From: Phallusia mammillata
Lineage: Eukaryota > Chordata > Ascidiacea > Phlebobranchia > Ascidiidae
Direction of reading: 5' to 3'
Length of the DNA: 64,000 nt
Assembly: GCA_003260075.1 (NCBI GenBank)
Contig: QLIY01000257.1
Coordinates: 1 to 64,000 of the forward strand
Both the position numbers and the translations under genes were made by a program. This document shows positions 34,328-44,452 of the stretch, piece by piece. Position 1 is the first letter of the stretch, and each line of letters starts with the position of its first letter. Below the pieces are notes generated by a model. It saw nothing but the letters and a program-made list of their open reading frames with translations, was not told where the DNA came from and did no database searches.

Positions 34328-35565
34328 AATTAAAGCATTGGCACAAAAGGTGTGAAATATTTAAAAGACATTTTTGCTGACCGAAAGATCAGGATAAGAA
34401 GCTAAAGTACAGTTCCGTTTAAAGACAAAAACTTCCTTTCAAAAAAGGTTGCAAATCCAAAAAAGCTTTGTGTTTTTTCGGCTGCTTCATGAAAAGATCA
34501 ATATATTTTCATGTTATTCATAGTTTCTTGTTTTAACATATTTAAGAATCAAAAAACTAACCAAACCAGGATATTTGTTACAGTTTAATAAATTATTTCG
34601 TTCAACTGGTGTAAATGCTACACAAAATACTAGTTGTTGTTTTCAAGAACTTGTATTTTCGCTGACGTTTCGCCCACCAGATCGGTAGCCAGATGAAAAC
34701 TACCAGAAAAGGCGAAGACGCAAGCAAAAAGAGATGGGTCAGAAACTTGTCGTCCAAGACTCTAACGGATGCGGAAAATCGGGTGTTGGAAAAGGGCCAT
34801 GGGTTTGCTATCGCCCCCTGAAAGGTTCCAGTCTTGGAAATGATCGGGGCGGCATCCCCCCCCCCGTTGCAAACAAGTAACAGCAAAAAAAATCAAATCT
34901 GGAGCGATGAAATCAAATCCACCTTTTTTGCTTTGAGAATTTTTACACGGAATTTGAAAGTAAAAAAAATATTTGGCCCGCCCGAAAATGTTGTGCAATT
35001 CATGCGCCCCGCAGTACTAAGTAGGTTCCCCACCCCTGATGTAAAGCATTGGCACAAAAGGTGTGAAATATTTAAAAGACATTTTTGCTGACCGAAAGAT
35101 CAGGATAAGAAGCTAAAGTACAGTTCCGTTTAAAGACAAAAACTTCCTTTCAAAAAAGGTTGCAAATCCAAAAAAGCTTTGTGTTTTTTCGGCTGCTTCA
35201 TGAAAAGATCAATATATTTTCATGTTATTCATAGTTTCTTGTTTTAACATATTTAAGAATCAAAAAACTAACCAAACCAGGATATTTGTTACAGTTTAAT
35301 AAATTATTTCGTTCAACTGGTGTAAATGCTACACAAAATACTAGTTGTTGTTTTCAAGAACTTGTATTTTCGCTGACGTTTCGCCCACCAGATCGGTAGC
35401 CAGATGAAAACTACCAGAAAAGGCGAAGACGCAAGCAAATAGAGATGGGTCAGAAACTTGTCGTCCAAGACTCTAACGGATGCGGAAAATCGGGTGTTGG
35501 AAAAGGGCCATGGGTTTGCTATCGCCCCCTGAAAGGTTCCAGTCTTGGAAATGATCGGGGCGGCA
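34143..35565. repeat. Large allelic overlap around a ten-C placeholder
   Basis: The sequence from 34143 to 34855 is repeated from 34866 to about 35565, separated by exactly ten C (34856-34865). The first copy has a 60-nt C run (34240-34299) where the second has about 58 nt of ordinary sequence between 'acacggaa' and 'gcagtactaag'. Beyond that they are nearly identical, including the 5' part of a Penelope-like element. Confidence 0.85.
34240..34299. other. 60-nt C run whose real content is visible nearby
   Basis: The second copy of this region has ordinary sequence at about 34953-35010 in the corresponding place. The run length (60) is close to that of the replaced sequence (about 58). This is direct internal evidence that the long runs are size-estimated gaps. 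Confidence 0.8.
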
Positions 35566-36254
35566 GAGGCAGGTCTCCTAAGACTCGGCCACAACAACGC
35601 AGCTGCCGCAGATCTGGCTAGGAGTCGGATCGCACAGGTTCTATCGAACTCCACGGCGCCGAAACCCAATTTATCCCAGGAAGAAACACGCGCACTAAGC
35701 AACCTACGGAAGGACGAATCGATAATGATCTTGAAAGCGGACAAAGGAAACTGCACGGTGGTAATGGACAGACAACAGTACGAACAGAAGGCTCAATCGC
35801 TTCTGGACGACAGCGCAGTATACCAACGGTTAACAAAAAGTCCACTAAAAAGCATAGAACGGGAATTGAACAGGTTCGTCTGGAAACTTCGAACGGACAA
35901 CTATCTCACCGACCAGGAATACCGACACCTTAGAAGCACGGACGGTCTGCTTCCAAAATTTTACGGTTTGCCGAAGATTCACAAAGCTAATAACCCTTTA
36001 CGACCTATTGTTTCATTCGTAAACTCGCCCACGTACAATTTAGCAAAATTCCTAGCTGCCATAATTGCGCCTATCGTTGGTCTTTCCGATTATACAATTA
36101 AAAACTCTTTGGACTTTTTGGAAACTATTTCTAATGTTAACAATAAACCGGGCGAATGTCAAGTTTCCTTTGATGTTGTCAGTTGGTTTACATCCATCCC
36201 TACGGATTTGGCGCTCTCGATCACCCTGGACAAACTCAAACACGACACAACACT
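35404..36254 (+). pseudogene. Penelope-like retroelement, reverse-transcriptase N-terminal half
   Basis: The frame starts at an ATG at 35404 and carries WVRNLSSKTLTDAENRVLEKG, then ILKADKGNCTVVMDRQQYEQK. LPKFYGLPKIHK, PLRPIVSFVNSPTYNLAKFLA and the palm motif SFDVVSWFTSIP follow. These are signature blocks of Penelope-like reverse transcriptases. It is broken by stops at 35440-35442 (absent from the copy at 34693) and 35530-35532 (present in both), and it is cut by the N at 36255. The YADD-box region and the GIY-YIG domain are missing, so it is not active as assembled. Confidence 0.88.
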
Positions 36255-36439
36255 NTTATATCTATATTTTTGTCTTAAATTCCTGATTTTTAAGTACATT
36301 TTAACATTTCTCCCTGACGCAGATTTAAACACCAAATTCCCTGACATGTCGGGGAAAATCCTGACGTATGGCAACCCTATGCTACTGTCCTCAATCACAC
36401 CATAAACTTTTCTGCCGCCCAGGTGTTAGCGAGAGAAAC

Positions 36440-36547
36440 AAAATGACGCTAAATAAGATTATAGAACTACTTTAACCACTTCGCGGTCTCCCAAAAATTG
36501 CTTCACGGACCCCTAAATGACCGCGGATCCCAGTTTGAGAATCACTG
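36440..36547. mobile_element. hAT-type right-end fragment
   Basis: The stretch 'cgcggtctcccaaaa...cacggaccc...' ends in CAGTTTGAGAATCACTG, a typical hAT right terminus. No matching left end is found before the N join at 36255, so it is truncated or cut by the assembly. A second right end of the same kind finishes at about 36957. Confidence 0.55.
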
Positions 36548-36794
36548 CCCTAGCCCATGTAGTAAAATATGAATTTTTAGTTTTTGAAAACTCCTTTGAA
36601 TAGATTGACTTTCTTGTCCACGCTGTTTAATGAGTGTCAATTAACGTGTTTCATTAAATTTGAGCCTACTCTAAGAAAGGAACGTTTATGGGTTTTGTAT
36701 ACTGTAATGAATTGGTGTCCATTTTAAGGCAAAAAAGTTGCGATGAACCATTCAAATAGAATAACTATCCATCTTTAACCTTTGCTTGCAAAAA

Positions 36795-36900
36795 CTTTTT
36801 GGGACTTGCCTTGACTCAAACCGCTAACGACTTGACTCGACTTGAGACTCGAGCCTCATTTGACTTGACTCGACTGATAGGACTCGTAACCCAACCCTAC
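36795..36900. repeat. Degenerate GACTTGACTC tandem motif
   Basis: Repeated variants of 'gacttgactc' and 'gactcgagcc' fill about 90 bp. It is a simple low-order repeat beside a hAT-like right end and is probably internal to a non-autonomous element. Confidence 0.5.
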
Positions 36901-37368
36901 TTAACGGTCCCTCTAAAATCGCTTGAGGGGGCTTGGATCCCAGTTTGAAAACCGCTGTACTAAAGTAAATAACACGGTCATGGAACGGAGGTTGTTAATT
37001 TAAAGAAACGTGACTGATACTGATATATTGCACTAGGAGCATTTAAAAAAGCAATTTGTGTGTCCTGAGGGTCGGGCCCCTTGAAAAAATATTTGTTAAA
37101 AAAATTACTGTTATGGCTATTAGGATTGGGGTAAGGTTTTAAGTTATGACAAAAATAACAATAAAACCAAACTTATTCCTGATGTTGTTCCTAGCCCTAT
37201 CTAAGTTTGCGTGTTTTTAAAAATAAATGAAATTGACATAAACAGAAGTCCCTACAGAGGCCCATGCATCCATTTTTTGCTTTTCATGTGACCCCATAAA
37301 AAATATTGGTTCACTCCTGGTTTAGAGTAGGTTGTTACGTTACGTTTACACCAGTAAGATAAAATCAT

Positions 37369-37490
37369 CATCATCTTTACTGCATTAACATAGAAAAATA
37401 TTCTATATTGATATCATGTAGGAATCAGCCTGTTTGTGACAGCAGTATGTTGATCACAATCCTCCAATACTTGATGCAGTAAAGATGATG
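37369..37490. repeat. Perfect 16-bp inverted repeat, 90-bp loop
   Basis: The 16-mer at 37369-37384 is exactly reverse-complementary to 37475-37490. The whole unit is about 122 bp. It could be a small foldback element; no flanking target duplication was recognised. Confidence 0.5.
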
Positions 37491-38197
37491 CTGTTCCAAA
37501 ATTTATTGGCACTTGGCAGGTTGTGACCCGACAGACCTTATGTTTTAGTGATTAATTACTTTTTTTCACAATAACTTTTTCAACATAACCTTTTGAAAAG
37601 TGTGTTATAGGAACGTATATAGTCTAGAGATGATTGAACTCCTGAGGCACCAGATACGCTGCTGCCGAGTCATCATCTTGTGTACGTTTTATTTTGACCT
37701 CTGTAGCTTTTACTCATTTAACACGTTTTTATTCAACAAAACGGCTTAGTGAAAAATGACACAACAACAGCAGTGGGGTAATCGGAATATTGTTAACAGA
37801 AAAACTACCACTAGAATAAATTTATTTTCTTCAGATCTTTATGTCTAAAACATCGATATTTAAATAAATAAACCAGTAGGGTACATGCAAAAACATCAGA
37901 TTACGTATTCAGATGTTTGTTTTTTTCTGAATATCTGGCACACTTATACTTTTCATGGCCGAAAATCGTGATTGAAAAGCAGCATAGTAATCATAGTAGC
38001 CGCGCCAACGATTCGACCCCTGCCGGAAATACGCGCACATAGTTGACTCATACACAAAACATGTGTGCGTCAGCGAAGCAGTATTCTCGTCGATGGTTAA
38101 TAAAGCACAGATGTGCATGATGAGGTCTTGAAAGTGTAGAAAACGACCCCCTGATTTGTTATGTTTTAATGTTTTTAGGTTTCGTAAGCCATTGAAA

Positions 38198-41100
38198 ATG
38201 TTTAACGCAACTTGTGTTCAAGAAAGGCAGTGGCAAAACTTGGTCATGCTGCCGTTTGTGTTTCTTTGCGCTCTCCTAAATTTGGTTGTGTTTGCGGCAA
38301 CAATCGTAAATAGGAAAAGACTTCAGCGCCAAAACTACATGTTTATGTGTGTAGACAGCACACTACTGAGCAATGTTTTGTTCTTGGCAATTGAAATCTG
38401 GATTTTAATGGACCAATATGTTGGAACTTTTGAGCATTTTGGATCTGCAAAAAAAGTAAGTTTTACACCTAACTTATCGACAAGATACGTTGGAATTGAA
38501 ATGAAGTCGTGTTTATTTTTTATTCATTGTGTATTCCACGTCTTAATAATGAATACCTACCCTATACGGCCGCGAGCTAGATCTGGCCGGTGAAGACGTC
38601 GACCTTCAAAAATATGATTTTAAGCCCAACCTGACTTATGTAAGAACCATAAGAATAACACATTGTTCTCGAAAATGAATAAAAATCCAGCTCTCAAGTT
38701 CACATGGCCGTTGCTCTTGCCGACTATTTAGGTAGGCTATAAAAAATATTATAAAAACAACAAAATCCTAATGTAATTTTTACTGCCAAACAGCTTTGGA
38801 ATGCGAATGAAAAAAATGTTTGCCCCCAAAATCAATATATATGGTCATGACTAATATTTAGTTTGAGTTAAAATTATTAAATACATATCAGCATATAAGG
38901 TGGGATCGAATGTGAATACCAATGCTAACTACCGCTGACCATCTCAGCTGCAGCGAGAAACCAAATCTCTACTTGGTTGATCGCAATTGGCGACACGAAC
39001 GTGCTGTGACTCTTCCGGTTTTCGAGGAACAATAAGCGATAGCCAGATGACGTGTCGTATCCTCCGCACGAAAATAGAACTGCCCATTATGCAATGTTGT
39101 GAGAAAATAGCGGGACAACAATACCACTTCCTGAAAGTGTTATCCCCCCAAACCAGATGTAGACATTACAAAGTTTTCAGCCGCACCCACCGATGCTGTT
39201 AATCCATCCCGTATTCCCTATAGATACACTGAATTAATATAGGTTTTCTTTTCTTCGGTTATCTTATAAATTGGAGCCCGCTAGAATCCAAACAAATATT
39301 TTCATATGCCGGCTTTAGGTTTATAAAGTAATATGTGCCCACAATGCAGCCTGCCACAAATTAACCGTGACATGAACTCTTGGAACATCAAATGTAAATG
39401 TTCTATGACGTAGCAGTCTGTCTGGTTTCTTACATCGCTTCTTGTATTTGTCCGTGAGTAACCAGTAGGTTTTGTGCTGTGGTGTGTTTCGATCAATTTG
39501 ACTTGGTATATTTGGGAAAGCGTACATTAAACATCTCGACAGTTCTTGGTGCGCCAAAATACAGCTTCCAATACGATTTAGCACGTAAGCGGCATCTATC
39601 CTAACTAGTTTGCGACATTGCCAATGATGTTTCTGTGTTTGTAACATCCCGTATTTTCAAAGAGAGCAAAACATTAACCAGCAAAATCGCAAAAAAAAAT
39701 AGTGTGCAATTTTTCTTAACATTTGCTTTTTTAGATAATATGGAGTGTTTGTCAAACGGCCGTGGTTTCAATGATGTTTGTAATGTGTGGAAACATTGGA
39801 GCTCTACTCTTTGTGGTTTTGGATAGCACTTACTTCGTTGGAAGAAGTGTAAATCGAAGAGCAACCAACCAATTTGTGAACGACAGTGCTGATGACAGAG
39901 GAAGCAGGAGTAAGCGATGGTAAATAGTTTTCTTGTCGTAAATAATATTCCACACGATGTTCGCTTCAAACACTAAATAATATACTTTTGTAATACAGGG
40001 CCTACAGTGCTAAAAGGCGACGTGCAGTTATTCTAGTGGTTTTATCTTGGATTCTTCCTCTCATTTTGGCAATTGTTGCAGTCTTTAAATTATCATGCCA
40101 CGACATTTGCATTCTATGTCTGGGTGGCCGCGTAGTAGGAAGACCTTGCCCAGTAGGTCGTGGCTGTTCACAAGTTTGGCCACCGATACAACATGCCTAT
40201 TTGGGAATTTCTGCCGGTACTTGGTTTTTGGAGGTAGGCTGTTACTTTTTCAGGCAAACCACACACGTACTACACGAACATTGTGTTAGGTGATTGGTCT
40301 TTTGTTTATCATTTATTCTGCCGTTCGAGCTTTTAACGAAGTGATGGCTCCTCCTCCAACCCCTCGAGCTGATCTGCAATCTTTGGAACCCGTTGTTGAA
40401 ACGTAAGTTAAATACAACTGATTTTAGTCCACAATAGCTCTGATTAATAAGATAGTCATTTTGGTTTTAAGTTTGGAAAGGTTGGTATGGTTTAATCCAA
40501 ACAAGGCCAAGAGTTATTTTTACCAGTTCTCAGATTTTTATTTGAAAGCCCTTAAAGTTTATGGATTAAATATTCGTTTATTCATTAAACCAGTGGTTCC
40601 AAACCTTGGGTTAGCGCACCCTAAGGGGTCCGTGAAAGGAAAATTTAAAAGATGTTCAAGCTTCTGAAGAGGCTATTTATATATGGAGGTCAACCGATAA
40701 AAGAAATTTATAGGGCACTGGGAATCAATGCCAGATATAGACCAAAGATGGGCAACCTTTTATCATGCGCGGGCCAGAGAAGTATACTGATATAGCGGAC
40801 GCGTGCCGCAACGATGCTCATGCAATAACATAAGAGGGTAGGCAAACTCAACTTTAAGTATTTGTTTGACGTGAATATGTACATATATCAAGTGAGCTAC
40901 AGTACTTGCTTGCTAAGACTTTAACCATGGACAGGTTTGCTGAGGATACTAACAATCATGCCCAACCGCACGTATAGTAAACTTCAACACAACTCTATTG
41001 CACAGTCCCAAAGTAAAAAATACTTTTGTCTTTGTACGTAACAATGCGTATTTCTTCTTTCCTTGTAATAGCTATATTAGCGTTTAGTTCAAAAACTCTT

Positions 41101-41989
41101 TGGTCTATAAAAGGGTTCTAATAACGCATCAATTGCATCTGGCCAATAAAAAAATACGAATTTTTAATGCGGTCACGGGCTGCTTGAAAGCTTTACGGTT
41201 GTCTGTGATGTAATAAACTACCTCTACGAAGTAATCTTGCAAAACCGGCTGAAATGTATTATGGTCTGCCTTTATTGTACTAGCAATACCTTTGCAAGTG
41301 TTAAAGCAGGGCTTAGTGCTCAACTCAAGATTTTGTTTTGCTCGTATTAACACTCGGCTTCAATATTGTGTTCACCCTGGACAGCAATTCTTCCCATTGG
41401 CTAATTAAGACATGTTGCGTTCGCATTTCTGCAAATAGTGTCCGGACCTCCGGATTTTAAAACTTCTGTCAACTAATTGAGTACCCCTGCTATAAACAAA
41501 TACTTACGTAACCAGAAATATGCATGTAGAGTTGAAACTGTGAAATCCAGCTCATCAGAGTCACCTGACATTCCACCATCTGATCAAAACTCAAGTAATC
41601 CTAGGGTGACCATAAATGAAGAAGCTTCCACCACAAAATCTCGGGGAGGACGAAAAAGACCGGAATTTCGCTTTCACTCGCGCATACGTTTTATGATTGT
41701 AATAACTGGGACATTCGTGGTTTGTACTTTGCCAACAATTATTACATTTTTAATTGACATAGCAAACTATCAAATTGACTTTGAACCTGCCTTATACATT
41801 TCATTTGTGTTTTTGTACATTTACACTGTACTGTGTCCAATACTTTTGGTAAAATACTTACCAAACTTGCGTTCGTCACTGATCGTTATGCTGCGGAGAT
41901 GTTCTTGTTCACCTATCTCAAAGCATAAAACGCGAAGCATACACCGACAAAATAGCCATCTTCCTTCTTCCTTAAATGGTAAAAAATAG
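38198..41989 (+). CDS. Orphan seven-transmembrane receptor (GPCR-like)
   Basis: Exons 38198-38455, 39735-39919, 39999-40233, 40290-40402 and 41482-41989 join in phase to 432 residues. Seven hydrophobic segments are visible in order: LPFVFLCALLNLVVFAATIV; MFMCVDSTLLSNVLFLAIEI; SMMFVMCGNIGALLFVVL; VILVVLSWILPLILAIVAVF; FLEVIGLLFIIYSAVRAF; FMIVITGTFVVCTLPTIITF; LYISFVFLYIYTVLCPILLV. The N-terminus begins MFNATC (NxT glycosylation site). A Cys-rich second extracellular loop and a basic, Ser-rich third loop and tail fit a plasma-membrane receptor. The usual DRY after helix 3 is absent (LDSTYF instead), and helix 7 has CPILLVKYLPNLR instead of NPxxY. Family and ligand are unknown. An AG acceptor lies 19 nt before the ATG. 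Confidence 0.8.
40591..40800. mobile_element. hAT-like left ends in receptor intron 4
   Basis: CAGTGGTTCCAAACCTTGGG at 40591 is a typical hAT left terminus. A second similar start, 'gatgggcaacctttt', lies at about 40747. No matching right ends are found, so these are degraded fragments. The intron (40403-41481) shows nothing else. Confidence 0.45.
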
Positions 41990-42800
41990 AGACTATGGTA
42001 GCTGTTGGCTTAGTGAGAACAAAAATGCCAGTTGCAAATACTGTAAACCTATGTTGCATTTCCTAATGCTTAATACGTTATAATTATAAAAATCTGATTT
42101 GTTTAGCAAAGGCGTTTTTTCATTTTATGAAGAACGTTGTACATACGCATTTGCTTCAAACACTGGTGTTTCTTGTCGGCATACAAGTGATTATGGTCCC
42201 GGTGGATGCGAAACACAAAACAACAGTACATTTACGTATAATTACTGTGGTTTGAAAGGTCAATCATTTTTTTCAAATGTCTTTATCAATCAATTCTTTG
42301 AAATGCTGAAGCTATTTTTAATCGTTGTCAAACTGCCCAATCCGCTGTTCAAGGTTATTATTCATTCTGTGTGATTTCAAGTTCATCCGGAGTGACGCAA
42401 CGCGTACGATGAATTGCTCGACTGCTTTGCGACAATTTTTTGCGCAGCAATTATGCAGATATAAAGCAGTGTTTTTATTGTTCAGAAATAGTACTACGCG
42501 TAGCCTAAATTAGGCTGCATAACGTGCAAAGATCAACAAAACAAAGATATTTAAGTAAAACTAAATCGTGATGTAGCGTATCGCAGACATTTACAAATAA
42601 ACTACACAAATGCTTGACAACATAAATCGTGAGGTTAGTTATATTCTATATCGCAGATAAGTGACATAGCTATTGCATTGAATCAAATTTTATAGTTCTT
42701 TCGACATCTGCCATAAAAAAGCAGGTTGTAATCGTCTATTATAGCCTCTATCAGTCAAAACACAGTATATTTTGAACCCAAGTCGCACAATCCATTGTTA

Positions 42801-43624
42801 CGTGATTAGAGCCTGATGGACTCCATTTTGTGCATTTTGTGTCCAAAATGACACAGTGGATATAGGAAAAAAACAGATAAATCGTATGATTTTTACAAAG
42901 TGGAGAGCTTTAACGCAAATTTGATTGACCAAATTGTTAGAACCCAAAAGTTCCATTCAATTTAGCCGACCAAGTTCGCGGTAAAGCTTTCCAGTTTGTA
43001 CAAAATCAGACAATTTGTTTTTTTTTTTCCAATACCCGTTATATTTTGGACACAAAATGGGGTCATGAGGCTCTATCACAGGGATGGCGAACCTTTTTAG
43101 TTGAATGGGTCAAACGTGATATCAAAATTCGGAAAGAAAACAAAGTGGGTCACATATTTTATTATTTACCAATGTCAATGCAAAGATGCTTGTTACTGCA
43201 TCTTTTCTGCAAGTCTTGTAATCCTAGGCAGTTTTCAATCTAATACACGCAGTAGTCATATCTGAGCTGAGACGATTCCTGGTGCTTGATTTTATGAAAT
43301 TCATGTGTGAAAACAAGGATTCGCATGAATACGTGGAACCGAACAGCGTCAACAAAGTTACAACAAATCGTTTCAAGTTGTACGTTCAAATAAACATATC
43401 TGTTGCCTCACAATTGACTCAACAATCTGTATTTTAAGACAATGGGCAATCTGGCAAAGGGTTTAAAGTTAACTGTTGTGTTGCTTTTTAATCTTGGAAG
43501 TCTGGTAACCCTACCTATAGTAATCAGTATATATTTTCAAAACTACAACTGGGTCACTGGAATTCACGTGGTGGGTCACTTTGTGACCCGCGGGTCAGTG
43601 GTTCGCCATCCCTGCTCTATCACG
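42801..43624. mobile_element. Outer MITE with 30-40 bp inverted repeats
   Basis: The left end CGTGATTAGAGCCTGATGG...CCATTTTGTG is mirrored at the right by an imperfect inverted copy ending in 'ggctctatcacg' (43624), plus 'ttttggacacaaaatgggg' further in. Without the inserted hAT element it is about 280 bp and non-coding. The superfamily is not recognised and the target duplication is unclear. Confidence 0.6.
43079..43614. mobile_element. hAT-type element inserted in the outer MITE
   Basis: Ends CAGGGATGGCGAACC and GGTTCGCCATCCCTG are flanked by a perfect 8-bp duplication, ctctatca, at 43071-43078 and 43615-43622. The duplicated target is part of the right inverted repeat of the outer element, which dates this insertion as the later event. 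No transposase is present. Confidence 0.9.
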
Positions 43625-43767
43625 TGAAAATAGGTTAAACGACTTGTGTTTTATAGACTTTGTTCAATATAACAATCAAATTTAATAAAACAATAACAAT
43701 TATTCATGTATATTGTTACAAAACAAAGGAAAGCACAATAGTCAAATATACTACTTTTAATTGAAAA

Positions 43768-44452
43768 ATGTCGTTATTTCTGCAAAAACTTAAGAAGTCG
43801 TTTCGGCGCATGTCCAATTTCGGCGGGAGGGGTGTTGATACATCAGATGACGAATTTTCCACAGATGGAGAAACTGAAACACAATATTCTGAATATGGCG
43901 ATTACGATCGCCGCTTGATGTACCCAAGAGCTAAGCTTCTTTGGGAAAATGTTAGCGTTCAACAGATTTCAAGACTACTGGGTATAAAAGTTCATGGAAG
44001 CTCCGAGGAAGATATCAAAATAATGCTGAGAAAAAAACGAGTATGTGTTCAACGGCGTTTAATAAATAGTGGATGTAACGTTAATAACTAAATTTTATTT
44101 TATTAACGCTATGAAAATACAGCTAGTTGTTTTTCAAAGCTATACAAATGCAGCTAAAACGCTACTTTTACCTGATTTAGGAATGCTTAAATATATTCAG
44201 GTGTGGCCGTACTATTACCCGGACCCAAAAGATGCGTCAGACAACGACAGATTTCCAGTCGAACTTCTTCCAGAATTTAAAGAAAGATCGTGTGTTCCAG
44301 TCTCCAACGAAACAGCCTCAGTCAATTCGGATGCTTACGAACCGTCATATATTATTTTGGCAAAACGTCGCCCAACCCTGCGTTCTAAAATAAAGCTTCA
44401 CGGTTTTGTTCGAAAGAAATCCAAATCACTACGACAACGGCTTTCTTCATGA
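43768..44452 (+). CDS. Unrecognised 174-residue basic protein
   Basis: Two exons, 43768-44040 and 44201-44452, join in phase 0 with a GTATGT donor and a TATATTCAG acceptor. The N-terminus is basic (MSLFLQKLKKSFRRMSNFGG). An acidic Ser/Thr stretch follows (DTSDDEFSTDGETETQYSEY), then a predicted helical region (WENVSVQQISRLLGIKV). Exon 2 begins VWPYYYPDP and ends in a strongly basic tail (KKSKSLRQRLSS). There is no signal peptide, transmembrane segment or domain I know. The basic ends suggest nucleic-acid or membrane binding, but that is a guess. Clean splice sites and a long compositionally biased frame support a real gene, perhaps lineage-specific. Confidence 0.6.

Larger units (their letters stand above)
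28613..38197. other. Transposon-rich intergenic block
   Basis: No host gene is supported between 28613 and the receptor gene at 38198. The block holds Penelope-like fragments, a 353-bp direct repeat, hAT elements, two N joins (29562, 36255), C-run placeholders and a perfect 16-bp inverted repeat (37369-37490). Both N joins cut through retroelement sequence, so the local order is unreliable. Confidence 0.6.
41990..43767. other. Intergenic region with nested transposons
   Basis: It holds the receptor 3' flank and the nested elements listed separately (42801-43624). No gene is supported. The frame at 42099-42374 has no recognisable family features. Confidence 0.55.

Noticed and set aside
34602-34886. 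Minus-strand 94-codon frame, repeated at 35313-35756
   Set aside because: It is antisense to the 5' part of the Penelope-like element, whose sense frame carries the recognisable motifs.
39302-39647. Minus-strand frame of 108 codons inside receptor intron 1
   Set aside because: No family features, and it lies within an intron of a well supported gene on the other strand.
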